From Candidatus Heimdallarchaeota archaeon (GTDB lineage: Archaea; Asgardarchaeota; Heimdallarchaeia; Heimdallarchaeales; Heimdallarchaeaceae), in the NCBI GenBank assembly GCA_018238545.1, contig JABCTC010000012.1, forward strand, positions 1 through 64,000: a stretch of 64,000 bases of DNA, given 5' to 3'. Made by a program: the position numbers and the translations under genes. Shown here piece after piece: positions 39,176 through 47,437 of this stretch. A model generated the notes under the pieces. It did not search any database. It saw nothing but the letters and a program-made list of their open reading frames with translations, and had not been told where the DNA came from. Position 1 is the first letter of the stretch; every line of letters starts with the position of its first letter.

Positions 39176-40396
39176 TTATTTAACGTAAGCTTCGGGACTT
39201 TCCTCTCCACCTTCAATGTTGTGGCAGTAAGCAACGTGAGATTTGCTATACCATCTAGCTGGGGGTTCCTCAAGACGACAAATGTCAGAAACGAGGGGGC
39301 AGCGAGTTTGGAATTTGCAGCCTGGTGGGGGATTGATTGGTGTTGGGATATCACCAGTAAGAAAAATCTTCTTGGAACGCTTGGTGGGGTCAGCGATAGG
39401 AACAGCTGAAATTAATGCTTTAGTATAAGGATGCATCATATTTTCAAAGATTTCATCACTTGTTCCTGATTCCATGATTTTGCCGAGATACATTACGTTA
39501 GTTTCGTCACAAAGGATTTTAACTAAGGAAAGATCGTGAGCAATGAAAAGGTAAGTAAGACCCATCTTGTGCTGAAGCTCGAGAATTAGTTGAATGATAG
39601 CTGCACGGACGGAAACGTCAAGATTTGAGACAGGTTCGTCCATAACTATGAAGTCTGGTTCAAGTGCTAATGCTCTTGCAATTCCCAATCTTTGTCTCTG
39701 CCCTCCACTGAATTCGTGTGGGTACCTATATGCGTGATGTGGCGCTAAACCTACATCTTTTAGCAGTGACAACACTTTGTAACTTGCTTCGTCTCCTGAT
39801 GCTACTCCGTGTATTGCGAATGGTTCTATAATGATATCATGTGCTGTTGCTCGAGGATTCAAAGATGCATATGGATCTTGGAATACAATCTGTAGATGCC
39901 TTCTTATTTCTTTCATCTCTACAGAGGTTAGACGATTTATGTCTATTCCTTTGAAATATACTGATCCTGCTGTTGGTTCTAATAATCTAATTATTGTTTT
40001 AGCAGCTGTACTTTTTCCACAACCTGATTCTCCTACTAATCCAACGATTTTTCCTCTACGAATGTGTAAATCTATCCCATCTACAGCTTTAAGATGGGCT
40101 ACTTTTGGTCGTTTATTGAATGGGGGAATATTTGGCAATAGGAAATAAAGAACAACTACTCCACCCATTATACTTAATCCAATTGTAATATTGAAAGCAA
40201 ACACTACCACTGCGGCTACGAATGCTAACATAAACCAAGTAGTTTCAAAAGGAATTGGGATGTTAAAGAATTTCTTGAGGTTGATAACTTCAAGAACAAC
40301 ATCTTCTTTCATTTCCTTTGTTCTGATCCTGCTAGATATTAGCCCTTTTTCCACTTGTTGTCTTCCTATTTTTTCTATAAATGTCTCTGAACTCAT
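39176..40396 (-). CDS. dppF: Oligopeptide/dipeptide ABC transporter ATPase (DppF/OppF-like) with membrane-helix insert
   Basis: About 406 aa from ATG 40396 (GGTGG nine bases before it; GTG 40408 is the longer option). ABC motifs: Walker A GLVGESGCGKST, Q-loop in QIVFQDPYASLNPR, signature FSGGQRQRLGIARAL, Walker B DFIVMDEPVSNLD, switch His in FIAHDLS. The C-terminal oligopeptide-type extension has cysteines in CKFQTRCPLVSDIC for a 4Fe-4S-like site. It powers uptake of peptides with the permeases at 42706 and 43779. The odd feature is two predicted membrane helices, WFMLAFVAAVVVFAF and GLSIMGGVVVLYFLLP (about 59-92), inserted between the first strand LEVINLKKFF and KAVDGIDL. Normal DppF has only a short loop here. 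Confidence 0.88.
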   Translation of the reverse strand: MSSETFIEKIGRQQVEKGLISSRIRTKEMKEDVVLEVINLKKFFNIPIPFETTWFMLAFVAAVVVFAFNITIGLSIMGGVVVLYFLLPNIPPFNKRPKVAHLKAVDGIDLHIRRGKIVGLVGESGCGKSTAAKTIIRLLEPTAGSVYFKGIDINRLTSVEMKEIRRHLQIVFQDPYASLNPRATAHDIIIEPFAIHGVASGDEASYKVLSLLKDVGLAPHHAYRYPHEFSGGQRQRLGIARALALEPDFIVMDEPVSNLDVSVRAAIIQLILELQHKMGLTYLFIAHDLSLVKILCDETNVMYLGKIMESGTSDEIFENMMHPYTKALISAVPIADPTKRSKKIFLTGDIPTPINPPPGCKFQTRCPLVSDICRLEEPPARWYSKSHVAYCHNIEGGEESPEAYVK

Positions 40397-40408
40397 TTTC
40401 TTTTCCAC

Positions 40409-41467
40409 CTAACCTGTAGCCTTTTTAGGCATTGTTGATATTTCACGTTTCTCACCATGTTGTTGCATCCAAGCTTTACCTTCTTCAGTATAAATGTGGC
40501 ATCTTACATCATGGCCTGGTTCAATCGTTACGATACTTGGAAGAATAGTGTCACATAACCCTTCCATCCAATAATCACATCGAGGATGGAAACGACAAGC
40601 TGATGGAGGATTAATAAGGTTCGGAATAGCTCCACGAATAATCGTGAGATCCTCACGAGCTGCATCAGGTCGAGGGATAGCTCCAAGAAGACCGCGTGTA
40701 TAAGGATGATAAGGTGATTTGAAGATGATTATAATGTCTCCAACCTCACATATGAAACCTGCATACATCACCGCTACACGGTCACACATTTCAGCAATTA
40801 CACCCATGTCGTGGGTGATTAAAATAATACTCATGTCGAACTCTTCGCTAGTAGCTTTCAGAAGCTCAAGAATTTGAGCTTGAATTGTTACATCAAGAGA
40901 AGTTGAAGGTTCATCTGCTATCAATAATTCAGGATTACAGCTTAGAGCCATCGCGATCATAACACGTTGGCGCATACCTCCCGAAAATTCGAAAGGATAA
41001 TTATCAACACGCTCGTCAGCACTTGGAATACCAACAAGGGACATAATTTTGATAGATTTTTCACGGGCTTCTTTCTTAGTAACCTTTTGATGAAGAATAA
41101 TAGCTTCACTGATCTGATCACCAACAGTAAAAACAGGATTGAGACTGGTCATAGGATCTTGAAAAATCATAGCTATTTGGTTACCTCGTATCTTACGCAT
41201 ATCAGCATCACTGAGTTTGCGTAAATCTTGTCCATGGAATATTACTTCACCTTCGAGTATTTTACCAGGAGGATCTGGAACAATACCTAAAATTGAAAGT
41301 GCTGTTACTGATTTTCCTGAACCTGACTCACCTACAAGTCCAAGAGTTTCTGATTTATGAACAAGAATGTCTATGCTTTCTATAGCTTTTACGACACCTT
41401 CCTCTGTAAAAAAGTATGTTTTTAGCCCTTTTATTTCTAAAAGAACATCTTCTGGTGGTCGACTCAT
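40409..41467 (-). CDS. dppD: Oligopeptide/dipeptide ABC transporter ATPase (DppD/OppD-like)
   Basis: About 352 aa. Walker [14 protein letters not shown]-loop [11 protein letters not shown], signature [15 protein letters not shown], Walker [13 protein letters not shown], switch His ILITHDMGV. The C-terminal peptide-transporter extension is present with [15 protein letters not shown] cysteines. It forms the ATPase pair with the abutting dppF gene (stop and next start adjacent). The start is ATG 41467 ([10 protein letters not shown]): a TATA-like TTATAAAAATA at 41486-41496 is about 25 nt upstream, which favours ATG 41467 over GTG 41476. Substrate: short peptides by family, though related systems also move nickel or sugars. 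Confidence 0.92.
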   Translation of the reverse strand: MSRPPEDVLLEIKGLKTYFFTEEGVVKAIESIDILVHKSETLGLVGESGSGKSVTALSILGIVPDPPGKILEGEVIFHGQDLRKLSDADMRKIRGNQIAMIFQDPMTSLNPVFTVGDQISEAIILHQKVTKKEAREKSIKIMSLVGIPSADERVDNYPFEFSGGMRQRVMIAMALSCNPELLIADEPSTSLDVTIQAQILELLKATSEEFDMSIILITHDMGVIAEMCDRVAVMYAGFICEVGDIIIIFKSPYHPYTRGLLGAIPRPDAAREDLTIIRGAIPNLINPPSACRFHPRCDYWMEGLCDTILPSIVTIEPGHDVRCHIYTEEGKAWMQQHGEKREISTMPKKATG

Positions 41468-41672
41468 ATAATTCACTTACTAATATTTTTATAAGCGCTT
41501 AATTCTGTTGTTAGTTATACTTTTATAAGTTTGTCTGTCTTGCTCTACTAAAAATATTCTAGTCTATGCCGTTTAATGAGCGTTAAAACTGTTATGCTCG
41601 AGAATTGTGAACAATTCAAAAGAGAAAAGAATGTGAAGAAAAGGTTCTATTAGTCTACATTATTTCATGTGT

Positions 41673-42437
41673 CTATAGCCTTTCTTGATATCTTTTCACT
41701 CTTTTACGTAGAGCAGTTAAATTAACCTGAAAATCTCTTCGTAAATTCAATAAAACTACTAATCTTGCAGCTGGAAGATTGATATATGTTGGGAAAAATG
41801 CCACTATCATTGTTAGCGCAGATTCGCGTAGGTTAGCATAGGGTACGATTTTTCTTTCTGACAATTCTAACACTCTCTCTTTCAGCATCTCAAGCTCATC
41901 GTGTCGAGTCTGCAGCAGTTCTTCTAAATATTTGAGCCATTGGAAGATTTTTACTTGCAGTTCCTTAATACAATAATCCGAGCTAAATTTTAGTAGGTCG
42001 GCGTTTTCGAGATTATGTTTAGCAAGAGAGATTTTCTTCAAGAAAGAATCATGATCTTTATCCATTCCCCAGAATCTAAGAATTCTTGAGATATCCTTAA
42101 CCTGAATCTCTTTGCTGTTCATAGTCATATTATAGTCTAGAACAGCTAAAAAGTAGGCAAGAATATCACCATTCTGAAAACTAGAGTCATTCTGATGACT
42201 TTCTAGTAACAGAGTGTAAATATTTTGAAAATGTAGAACAGAGTCAGTAAAAACTTTTTCAGGGATATTATTGCGAAGAAGCTTAGATATAATCTCTAGA
42301 AATTGGAAAAAATGATTATGGTTTTTTTGCCAGTCAAATTTTTCTAGTTTCCCATTAATTAGAAACTCAGGAATAGAAACCTTGTCTTTGGGGCTTTCTA
42401 ATGGTTTGAAGTCAAGCTTTTTGATGACAGTGGTCAT
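41673..42437 (-). CDS. Unknown protein, possibly with a TFB-like C-terminal cyclin fold
   Basis: 254 aa, all-helical by composition, no signal peptide or membrane helix. The C-terminal 70 residues (LRESALTMIVAFFPTYINLP then AARLVVLLNLRRDFQVNLTA and LRKRVKRYQERL) have the order of the second cyclin repeat of TFB: helix pair, then a recognition-like VNLTALRKRVKRYQ ending. TFB's zinc ribbon is absent. It is embedded between the permease and ATPase gene pairs of the peptide transporter and has palindromes just upstream, so a local regulator is a reasonable guess. The resemblance to TFB is weak, and the gene could equally be unrelated. Confidence 0.4.
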   Translation of the reverse strand: MTTVIKKLDFKPLESPKDKVSIPEFLINGKLEKFDWQKNHNHFFQFLEIISKLLRNNIPEKVFTDSVLHFQNIYTLLLESHQNDSSFQNGDILAYFLAVLDYNMTMNSKEIQVKDISRILRFWGMDKDHDSFLKKISLAKHNLENADLLKFSSDYCIKELQVKIFQWLKYLEELLQTRHDELEMLKERVLELSERKIVPYANLRESALTMIVAFFPTYINLPAARLVVLLNLRRDFQVNLTALRKRVKRYQERL

Positions 42438-42445
42438 TTTGCCTC

Positions 42446-42467
42446 ACTAATATATACTTAAATTAGT
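42446..42467. promoter_or_regulatory. Palindrome ACTAAT-N10-ATTAGT, operator candidate
   Basis: Six-base inverted repeats around a TATATAC-containing spacer, ending 9 nt before the start of the 41673 gene (ATG 42437). The overlap with a TATA-like sequence suggests a repressor site. A related palindrome lies at 42566-42582. Confidence 0.4.
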
Positions 42468-42565
42468 ATAAATACTCACAAAATTTTTTGTGCAAAGTGA
42501 AAACCTACTATCCTTTAGGATATGGTGACTCCCTCCCAAAATAGTCTACACCCGATTTTGGAGTT

Positions 42566-42582
42566 ACTAAAATATATTTAGT
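42566..42582. promoter_or_regulatory. Palindrome ACTAAA-ATATA-TTTAGT, operator candidate
   Basis: Perfect six-base arms around ATATA, about 115 nt upstream of the similar palindrome. Both share ACTAA/TTAGT half-sites, consistent with two sites for one dimeric regulator. Confidence 0.35.
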
Positions 42583-42665
42583 AAATGATAAGCTTCCACT
42601 AGCCTATCAATAAGATAATACTTGAAATGCTTAATATACCTAAGAAAATATAATTGCATTTTAAT

Positions 42666-42696
42666 TGCATAAAAAATTAAAAAAGAAAAAAGTTTG
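42666..42696 (-). terminator. T-rich terminator-like tract after the permease genes
   Basis: Minus-strand T runs (plus strand AAAAAATTAAAAAAGAAAAA) lie just beyond the dppC stop codon and separate the permease pair from the downstream genes. Confidence 0.45.
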
Positions 42697-42705
42697 AGAG
42701 AAGGT

Positions 42706-43767
42706 TTAATCCTTCAATCTTGGATCTAATGCATCTCTTAAAGAATCACCGAGTAGGTTGAATCCTAAAACCGTGAAGAAGATGAACAAAGCTGGAAACA
42801 TCGGCATCCATGGATAATCCAATAAATTATTTTGCCATTTATTTAGATCATCACCCCATGAAATTGCGTTAGGATCTCCGAAACCGAAGAATGCTAGTGC
42901 TGCGAATGTAAAGATAACCCCAGCTATACCCAATGTGATAATAATAATCAATGGGGCTAGTGAGTTAGGCAGAATGTGCCTAAAGATAATCCTCATATCC
43001 GACGCACCTAACGCGCGTTCTGCTTCTACGAAATCTTGTTCTTTTAGAGAGAAGAAATTCGACCTTATAATCAGTGCCGTTCCTCCCCACCCGATAAGTG
43101 AGAAGAACACTATTACCACGGCGTATTTTCCACCCGGAATCTGCACATCTTCAAACAGTACAATGATAAAGATCATCAAGATAAATCCAGGCATGGAATA
43201 GAGTACTTCTATTACTCTTTGCAAGACATTATCTATAATACCACCATAGAAACCTGCGAGTGAACCAAGAACTGTACCAATAATCACTGTGGTCATCTGT
43301 CCGATGAAACCTAGTGCTAAAGATACGGATGCTCCAAAGAATACTCTGGAAAGCATGTCTTGTCCAAGACGATCAGTTCCGAATGGGTGTTCCCATGAAG
43401 GAGGTAGAGTTGATTGATCTGCGAATTGATACCTAGGATGTTGGAAAAGTACAATAGGGTTGGACTGATCCATTCCAGGGTACCATAATTCTATGTACAG
43501 GTTGTTTAGACTTGCAGGATTGTTAGGGTCACCAAGGAGTAAATTAGCGCTCGTCAACCAATTATCAACCATGAGTAGTATCCAAGAAACAAGGGCCATC
43601 ATGATTAGGAAGAGTACAATGTACAAACCTAACATACCCATTTTATCTTTCTTGATACGACGCCATACTATTGACCATTGGCCGGCACCTTTCATTGATT
43701 CAATTTCTCTTAACGTTTTCTCGTCAAGAAGAAATTCTTCTTTATCTACTTTATCTACAGTTGCCAT
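42706..43767 (-). CDS. dppC: Peptide ABC transporter permease (DppC/OppC-like)
   Basis: 353 aa. N-terminal OppC_N-type helix (MGLYIVLFLIMMALVSWILL), an extracytoplasmic loop of about 75 residues, then the BPD_transp_1 permease domain with GTDRLGQDMLSRVFFGASVS, the EAA coupling loop VEAERALGASDMRIIFRHIL and PNSLAPLIII. It pairs with DppB to form the channel for imported peptides. It lies 11 nt downstream of dppB, so they are translated from one mRNA. The loop is longer than in bacterial DppC and includes SLNNLYIELWYPGMDQ. Confidence 0.92.
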   Translation of the reverse strand: MATVDKVDKEEFLLDEKTLREIESMKGAGQWSIVWRRIKKDKMGMLGLYIVLFLIMMALVSWILLMVDNWLTSANLLLGDPNNPASLNNLYIELWYPGMDQSNPIVLFQHPRYQFADQSTLPPSWEHPFGTDRLGQDMLSRVFFGASVSLALGFIGQMTTVIIGTVLGSLAGFYGGIIDNVLQRVIEVLYSMPGFILMIFIIVLFEDVQIPGGKYAVVIVFFSLIGWGGTALIIRSNFFSLKEQDFVEAERALGASDMRIIFRHILPNSLAPLIIIITLGIAGVIFTFAALAFFGFGDPNAISWGDDLNKWQNNLLDYPWMPMFPALFIFFTVLGFNLLGDSLRDALDPRLKD

Positions 43768-43778
43768 TTTTTTAGCCT

Positions 43779-44786
43779 CTAATATTTAATCCTTGGATCG
43801 ATAAACACATACGTGATATCCGTCAGTAAACGCGCTACTAGAAAGAGCAGGGGAAAAATTGTATTCGTTGCCATCATAAGCGGATAATCCCTAAATAAGG
43901 CCCCCTCTAAGAATAGAGTTCCTAATCCAGGCCATCCAAATACTGATTCAACCATTACACTTCCACTTAACAATCCTGGTAATGAACTGCCTATGATTGT
44001 TACTATTGGTAGAAGACCATTTCTGAAAGCGTGCTTGTAAATTACTGCACGATTGTCTAGTCCTTTAGCTTTTGCCGTTGTTACATAATCTTGTCTCAGA
44101 ATTTCTAGCAATTGTGATCTTACTAACCTGGCCATGAAGACTAGTCCTCCCAGCGTAAGCGCCAGCGTCGGCAGAATCAGGTATTTGTAAAAATTCGGGT
44201 TAAAAATTAGTGGTGTCTTAAATGCATCTTTACTCACTACTCCAGTAAAGTTGAATAACGAATAGGATAGCAACATGATTAGTTTTGCTAGCCAGAAAAG
44301 AGGCATAGAATATCCAAGTAACATAGCAATAGTTAACGAACGATCCCAAATTGAGTTTTGTCTGGTTGCTGAAACAACACCAATTGCTGTAGCCAGCAAT
44401 AGTGAGAAAATGAACGATAAAACATTTAGTGTAATCGTATACACCATTCGTTCGGATATCAGTTGCGAGATAGGTATTCCCACTCCCGCTTGCGTATTGT
44501 ACCACGACCGACCTAAATCAAAATGTAATAAATCATTAACGAAATCAATATATCTTTCAAACCATGGAACTGTGTACATGTCATTGTCCAACAGACCCAT
44601 TTCTATTGCTTCTCGGTTATACGCCGAATTGTAACACTCTGGTGTCTCACAATGTAATAATCCCAGCCTGACGATAACCGGATCTCCAGGACTGACGTTA
44701 ATTAATGTAAAATTCATCAAAGTGATACCTAACATTACAGGAACGATATAGATGACTCGTTTTACTATATATCCTTTTAAAGACAT
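43779..44786 (-). CDS. dppB: Peptide ABC transporter permease (DppB/OppB-like)
   Basis: 335 aa, first gene of the permease pair. It starts with the family N-terminus YIVKRVIYIVPVMLGITLMN and INVSPGDPVIVRL. The EAA loop YVTTAKAKGLDNRAVIYKHA is followed by RNGLLPIVTIIGSSLPGLLS and VESVFGWPGLG, both typical of OppB. Six helices. An extra periplasmic stretch at about 35-80 contains a cysteine pair (HCETPEC). TATA-like ATAATACAC lies about 20 nt upstream of ATG 44786. No substrate-binding-protein gene is next to it. Confidence 0.92.
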   Translation of the reverse strand: MSLKGYIVKRVIYIVPVMLGITLMNFTLINVSPGDPVIVRLGLLHCETPECYNSAYNREAIEMGLLDNDMYTVPWFERYIDFVNDLLHFDLGRSWYNTQAGVGIPISQLISERMVYTITLNVLSFIFSLLLATAIGVVSATRQNSIWDRSLTIAMLLGYSMPLFWLAKLIMLLSYSLFNFTGVVSKDAFKTPLIFNPNFYKYLILPTLALTLGGLVFMARLVRSQLLEILRQDYVTTAKAKGLDNRAVIYKHAFRNGLLPIVTIIGSSLPGLLSGSVMVESVFGWPGLGTLFLEGALFRDYPLMMATNTIFPLLFLVARLLTDITYVFIDPRIKY

Positions 44787-45000
44787 AATATATACTCCGT
44801 GTATTATTTTACTCGAAATCTATTATATTCTAATTAGTTTCAAAAGTTTTGATGCGTTTATTAAGTTTCCTTTGCCCCTTTTTGGCCGCCTCAAGAAAAA
44901 TTTTACCCTTTAAATATAAAACCTAAAAAAATAGGTCTAAGTATTTTCATTAGTTGTAAGAAATTTAAATTGTTTCTAGGGAAAAGTTTGATTCACTTGG

Positions 45001-45714
45001 CTAAATACCTTCTTTTATCATCTCTTCTATCTTCATGTCGAAAGTTATTTTCCCATCATGCATGTGAAGAGTTCTATTCGCACGTTTTGCTGCTGCTAGA
45101 TCGTGTGTTACTAATAAAATAGATGTTCCTCTTTCTTTGTTCAAGTTATTAAATAACTCTAGTACTGCTCTCCCTGTTTTTGAATCTAAATTCCCTGTCG
45201 GTTCATCTGCCAGTAGTATTATTGGGTCATTTACTAATGCTCTCATAATTGATACTCTCTGCCTCTCCCCTGAGCTCAGTTCTTCTGGAAATTTACTTCT
45301 TAGATGATCTAAATCAAAATCTTGAATCAAGCTATCGACCGCTTCTTTTCTTCGCTCATATGGCACCGAATCAAAGATTAAAGGTAGCTCAATATTTTCA
45401 AAAGTTGTTAATCCCTCTATTAGATTGAAGAACTGAAACACGAACCCTAGATTTTTTCTTCTGAAGTTGGTCAATTCTCCTCTCTCAAAATTGCTTAAAT
45501 CTGTTCCATTGATTATTATCTTTCCTTCTGTAGGTACTTCCAATGTCCCTACCAAATTTAATAAAGTTGTTTTACCCGAACCTGAAGGACCAACAATGGA
45601 TGAAAATTCTCCTCTCTCAAAATTTATTGATAAATTATTTACTGCCTTTACTTCGTTGCTTCCTACTGTAAAGGTTTTCGAGAGGTTTTCACAGATAACG
45701 ATTTGTTCTTTCAT
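45001..45714 (-). CDS. LolD/MacB-type ABC transporter ATPase
   Basis: About 237 aa (ATG 45714 preferred to the TTG at 45735). Walker A GPSGSGKTTLLN, Q-loop VFQFFNLIEGLTTFEN, signature LSSGERQRVSIMRAL, Walker B ILLADEPTGNLDSKTG, switch His LLVTHD. These are the motifs of the LolD/MacB/FtsE group, which drives mechanotransmission by FtsX-type permeases in lipoprotein release or peptide/drug export. No FtsX/MacB-like permease gene lies within the neighbouring 5 kb, so the partner is elsewhere. It is separated from the peptide transporter by 214 nt of AT-rich DNA without genes. Confidence 0.88.
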   Translation of the reverse strand: MKEQIVICENLSKTFTVGSNEVKAVNNLSINFERGEFSSIVGPSGSGKTTLLNLVGTLEVPTEGKIIINGTDLSNFERGELTNFRRKNLGFVFQFFNLIEGLTTFENIELPLIFDSVPYERRKEAVDSLIQDFDLDHLRSKFPEELSSGERQRVSIMRALVNDPIILLADEPTGNLDSKTGRAVLELFNNLNKERGTSILLVTHDLAAAKRANRTLHMHDGKITFDMKIEEMIKEGI

Positions 45715-45781
45715 CTGTATGGTACCACAAGACAAGCACTAATAAAGTTGTTCAAATGCTTATTTCTCTTACTTTTCTATT

Positions 45782-47269
45782 CTAGTTAATGGTTGGCTTT
45801 AGAAACTTTGTTTCTCCCGTTGGTTCAAAATAGAGTAATTTTCCTTCAATATCTTGATTGGCTTGTTTTGCAGAAAAAGTAATGATATTTACTGGGACAT
45901 AAATAACGTGAACAATTATAGCCTCTATGGCTGATGTGATTCTTGCTGTTTCATCTAGAATAGTCTCAATGTTTTGGTTCTGTATTGCTTCCTCTAATAT
46001 TCTAATTATTGATTTACCGAAATTAAATAGCAATTTCTCATTAATCTCCGATAACCCCTCAACCGAAAATATTTCTATCCATTTTTCAAGAACATCTTCT
46101 TGCTTTTTAGCTCCTTTAATTGATTCATGAATCTTTTTCTTCTTTGCTTGGAATATTCTTAATTGATTTATCAAGTCCTCTTTTTGTTCCCTTGTTACTT
46201 TTTTGCCTCTTCTTTCATCTATTTGCAGTCTCTTTGTTCTAGCATCGATCTGTTTTTGCGTTCGTTTTAGTTTGAGAAAGTTAACTTTAGCATCTCTCCC
46301 CCTAGTAGCATACTCCTCTTGTTTAACCTTCAGTTGAGGTCTAATCTCTTGAAGCACTTTTTCAAAATCTGGTTCATTCCAAATTTGCTTATCATTCTCA
46401 ATCGTTTCTTTTAGTTTATTTAGAAATAGTATGAGTTCCGAATGATAGCTGTGTGTTTTATTCATTTTCTTCTCATAATCGGTTATGTAGTCATGTATCA
46501 CTTTTTCGTCAAGTTCTATGATACTGGTTTTTTTAACTTCCTCTTTGCTTAATCTTTCCTGAGAATCTCTATTCAGTAATTTTACTAAATTCATCTGAAT
46601 TTTGTTTATCGCTTGAATCAAATTTTCTCTTTCTTTGGCTTCTATTTCCTTGAATTCTTTCTTCCCAACAGCTAGCAGTTTTAATTGCTTCTTATCTCCT
46701 GAGAGAAATGTTGGAAGTAAGATTCCATCCAAATCTAAAGGTAGTATTGCTTTGAAACTATTCTCGATTTTGCACAGTGCAAAAGGATAACTCATCGTTT
46801 CTTGATGAGTTATTTTTATGGATTCTAATGAATGTAATCTCCCCTTAATTCTTTTAATTATGTCTTCTTTTTCTACTTCTTTGGTTATATAGTAAAAATC
46901 ATTTACTGAAACGCTTGTTTTTTCAAACAGTAGCGAAAGCGCATTCTCAATTTTGGTTATGTCCTCCAATCGTTTTTCTTTTGTTATTTCAGCCGATTCT
47001 TTCTGAACAACATCTATTTGCTTTTCGAGATCTGTTGCTTGTTTCTCAACATCATCTATCTCTTGTTCACTCTCACTCTTTATTTGCTCAACTTCACTTG
47101 ATTCAGTAATTGCTGCATCTTCCTTTTCCTCTTGTTTTACTTCTGTTGTATCTGCACTATCACTTTCAAGAGTAACATCTGGTGTTTTATCCACTATTTC
47201 CTCGATTTTCTTTGTCAGTGCAATAAATTCGGAAAATGTTTGAGGTTCATCCTTAGGCTTTTCGCTCAT
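45782..47269 (-). CDS. Large charged coiled-coil protein, unknown
   Basis: 495 aa, no family recognised. Residues about 1-110 are acidic and low-complexity (EVEQIKSESEQEIDDVEKQA). About 115-230 is a more globular segment (FYYITKEVEKEDIIKRIKGR, LPLDLDGILLPTFLSGDKKQ). About 230-390 is a basic and acidic coiled coil (KLKRTQKQIDARTKRLQIDE), and the C-terminal 80 residues (SIIRILEEAIQNQNIETILD) are helical. Cytosolic. It sits upstream of the LolD-like ATPase gene on the same strand (67-nt gap), a possible two-gene unit. Confidence 0.55.
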   Translation of the reverse strand: MSEKPKDEPQTFSEFIALTKKIEEIVDKTPDVTLESDSADTTEVKQEEKEDAAITESSEVEQIKSESEQEIDDVEKQATDLEKQIDVVQKESAEITKEKRLEDITKIENALSLLFEKTSVSVNDFYYITKEVEKEDIIKRIKGRLHSLESIKITHQETMSYPFALCKIENSFKAILPLDLDGILLPTFLSGDKKQLKLLAVGKKEFKEIEAKERENLIQAINKIQMNLVKLLNRDSQERLSKEEVKKTSIIELDEKVIHDYITDYEKKMNKTHSYHSELILFLNKLKETIENDKQIWNEPDFEKVLQEIRPQLKVKQEEYATRGRDAKVNFLKLKRTQKQIDARTKRLQIDERRGKKVTREQKEDLINQLRIFQAKKKKIHESIKGAKKQEDVLEKWIEIFSVEGLSEINEKLLFNFGKSIIRILEEAIQNQNIETILDETARITSAIEAIIVHVIYVPVNIITFSAKQANQDIEGKLLYFEPTGETKFLKPTIN

Positions 47270-47404
47270 ATACTGTAACCAGTTTATAATCGATTTTTCA
47301 CTTATTTAAACTACTCGAAATCCTCGAACCTATTGCAATAATTTCTTTTTACTGCTGTCTCTTGCTCAATTATTTGTTCTGAGATATCACGTGGGTATTG
47401 CGGA

Positions 47405-47414
47405 GTTATAAAAG
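47405..47414 (+). promoter_or_regulatory. TATA-like box of the zinc-ribbon membrane protein
   Basis: GTTATAAAAG is centred about 28 nt before GTG 47438 and supports that leaderless GTG start. Confidence 0.5.
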
Positions 47415-47437
47415 ATAAAGAAAGATGTTGTCCTTAG

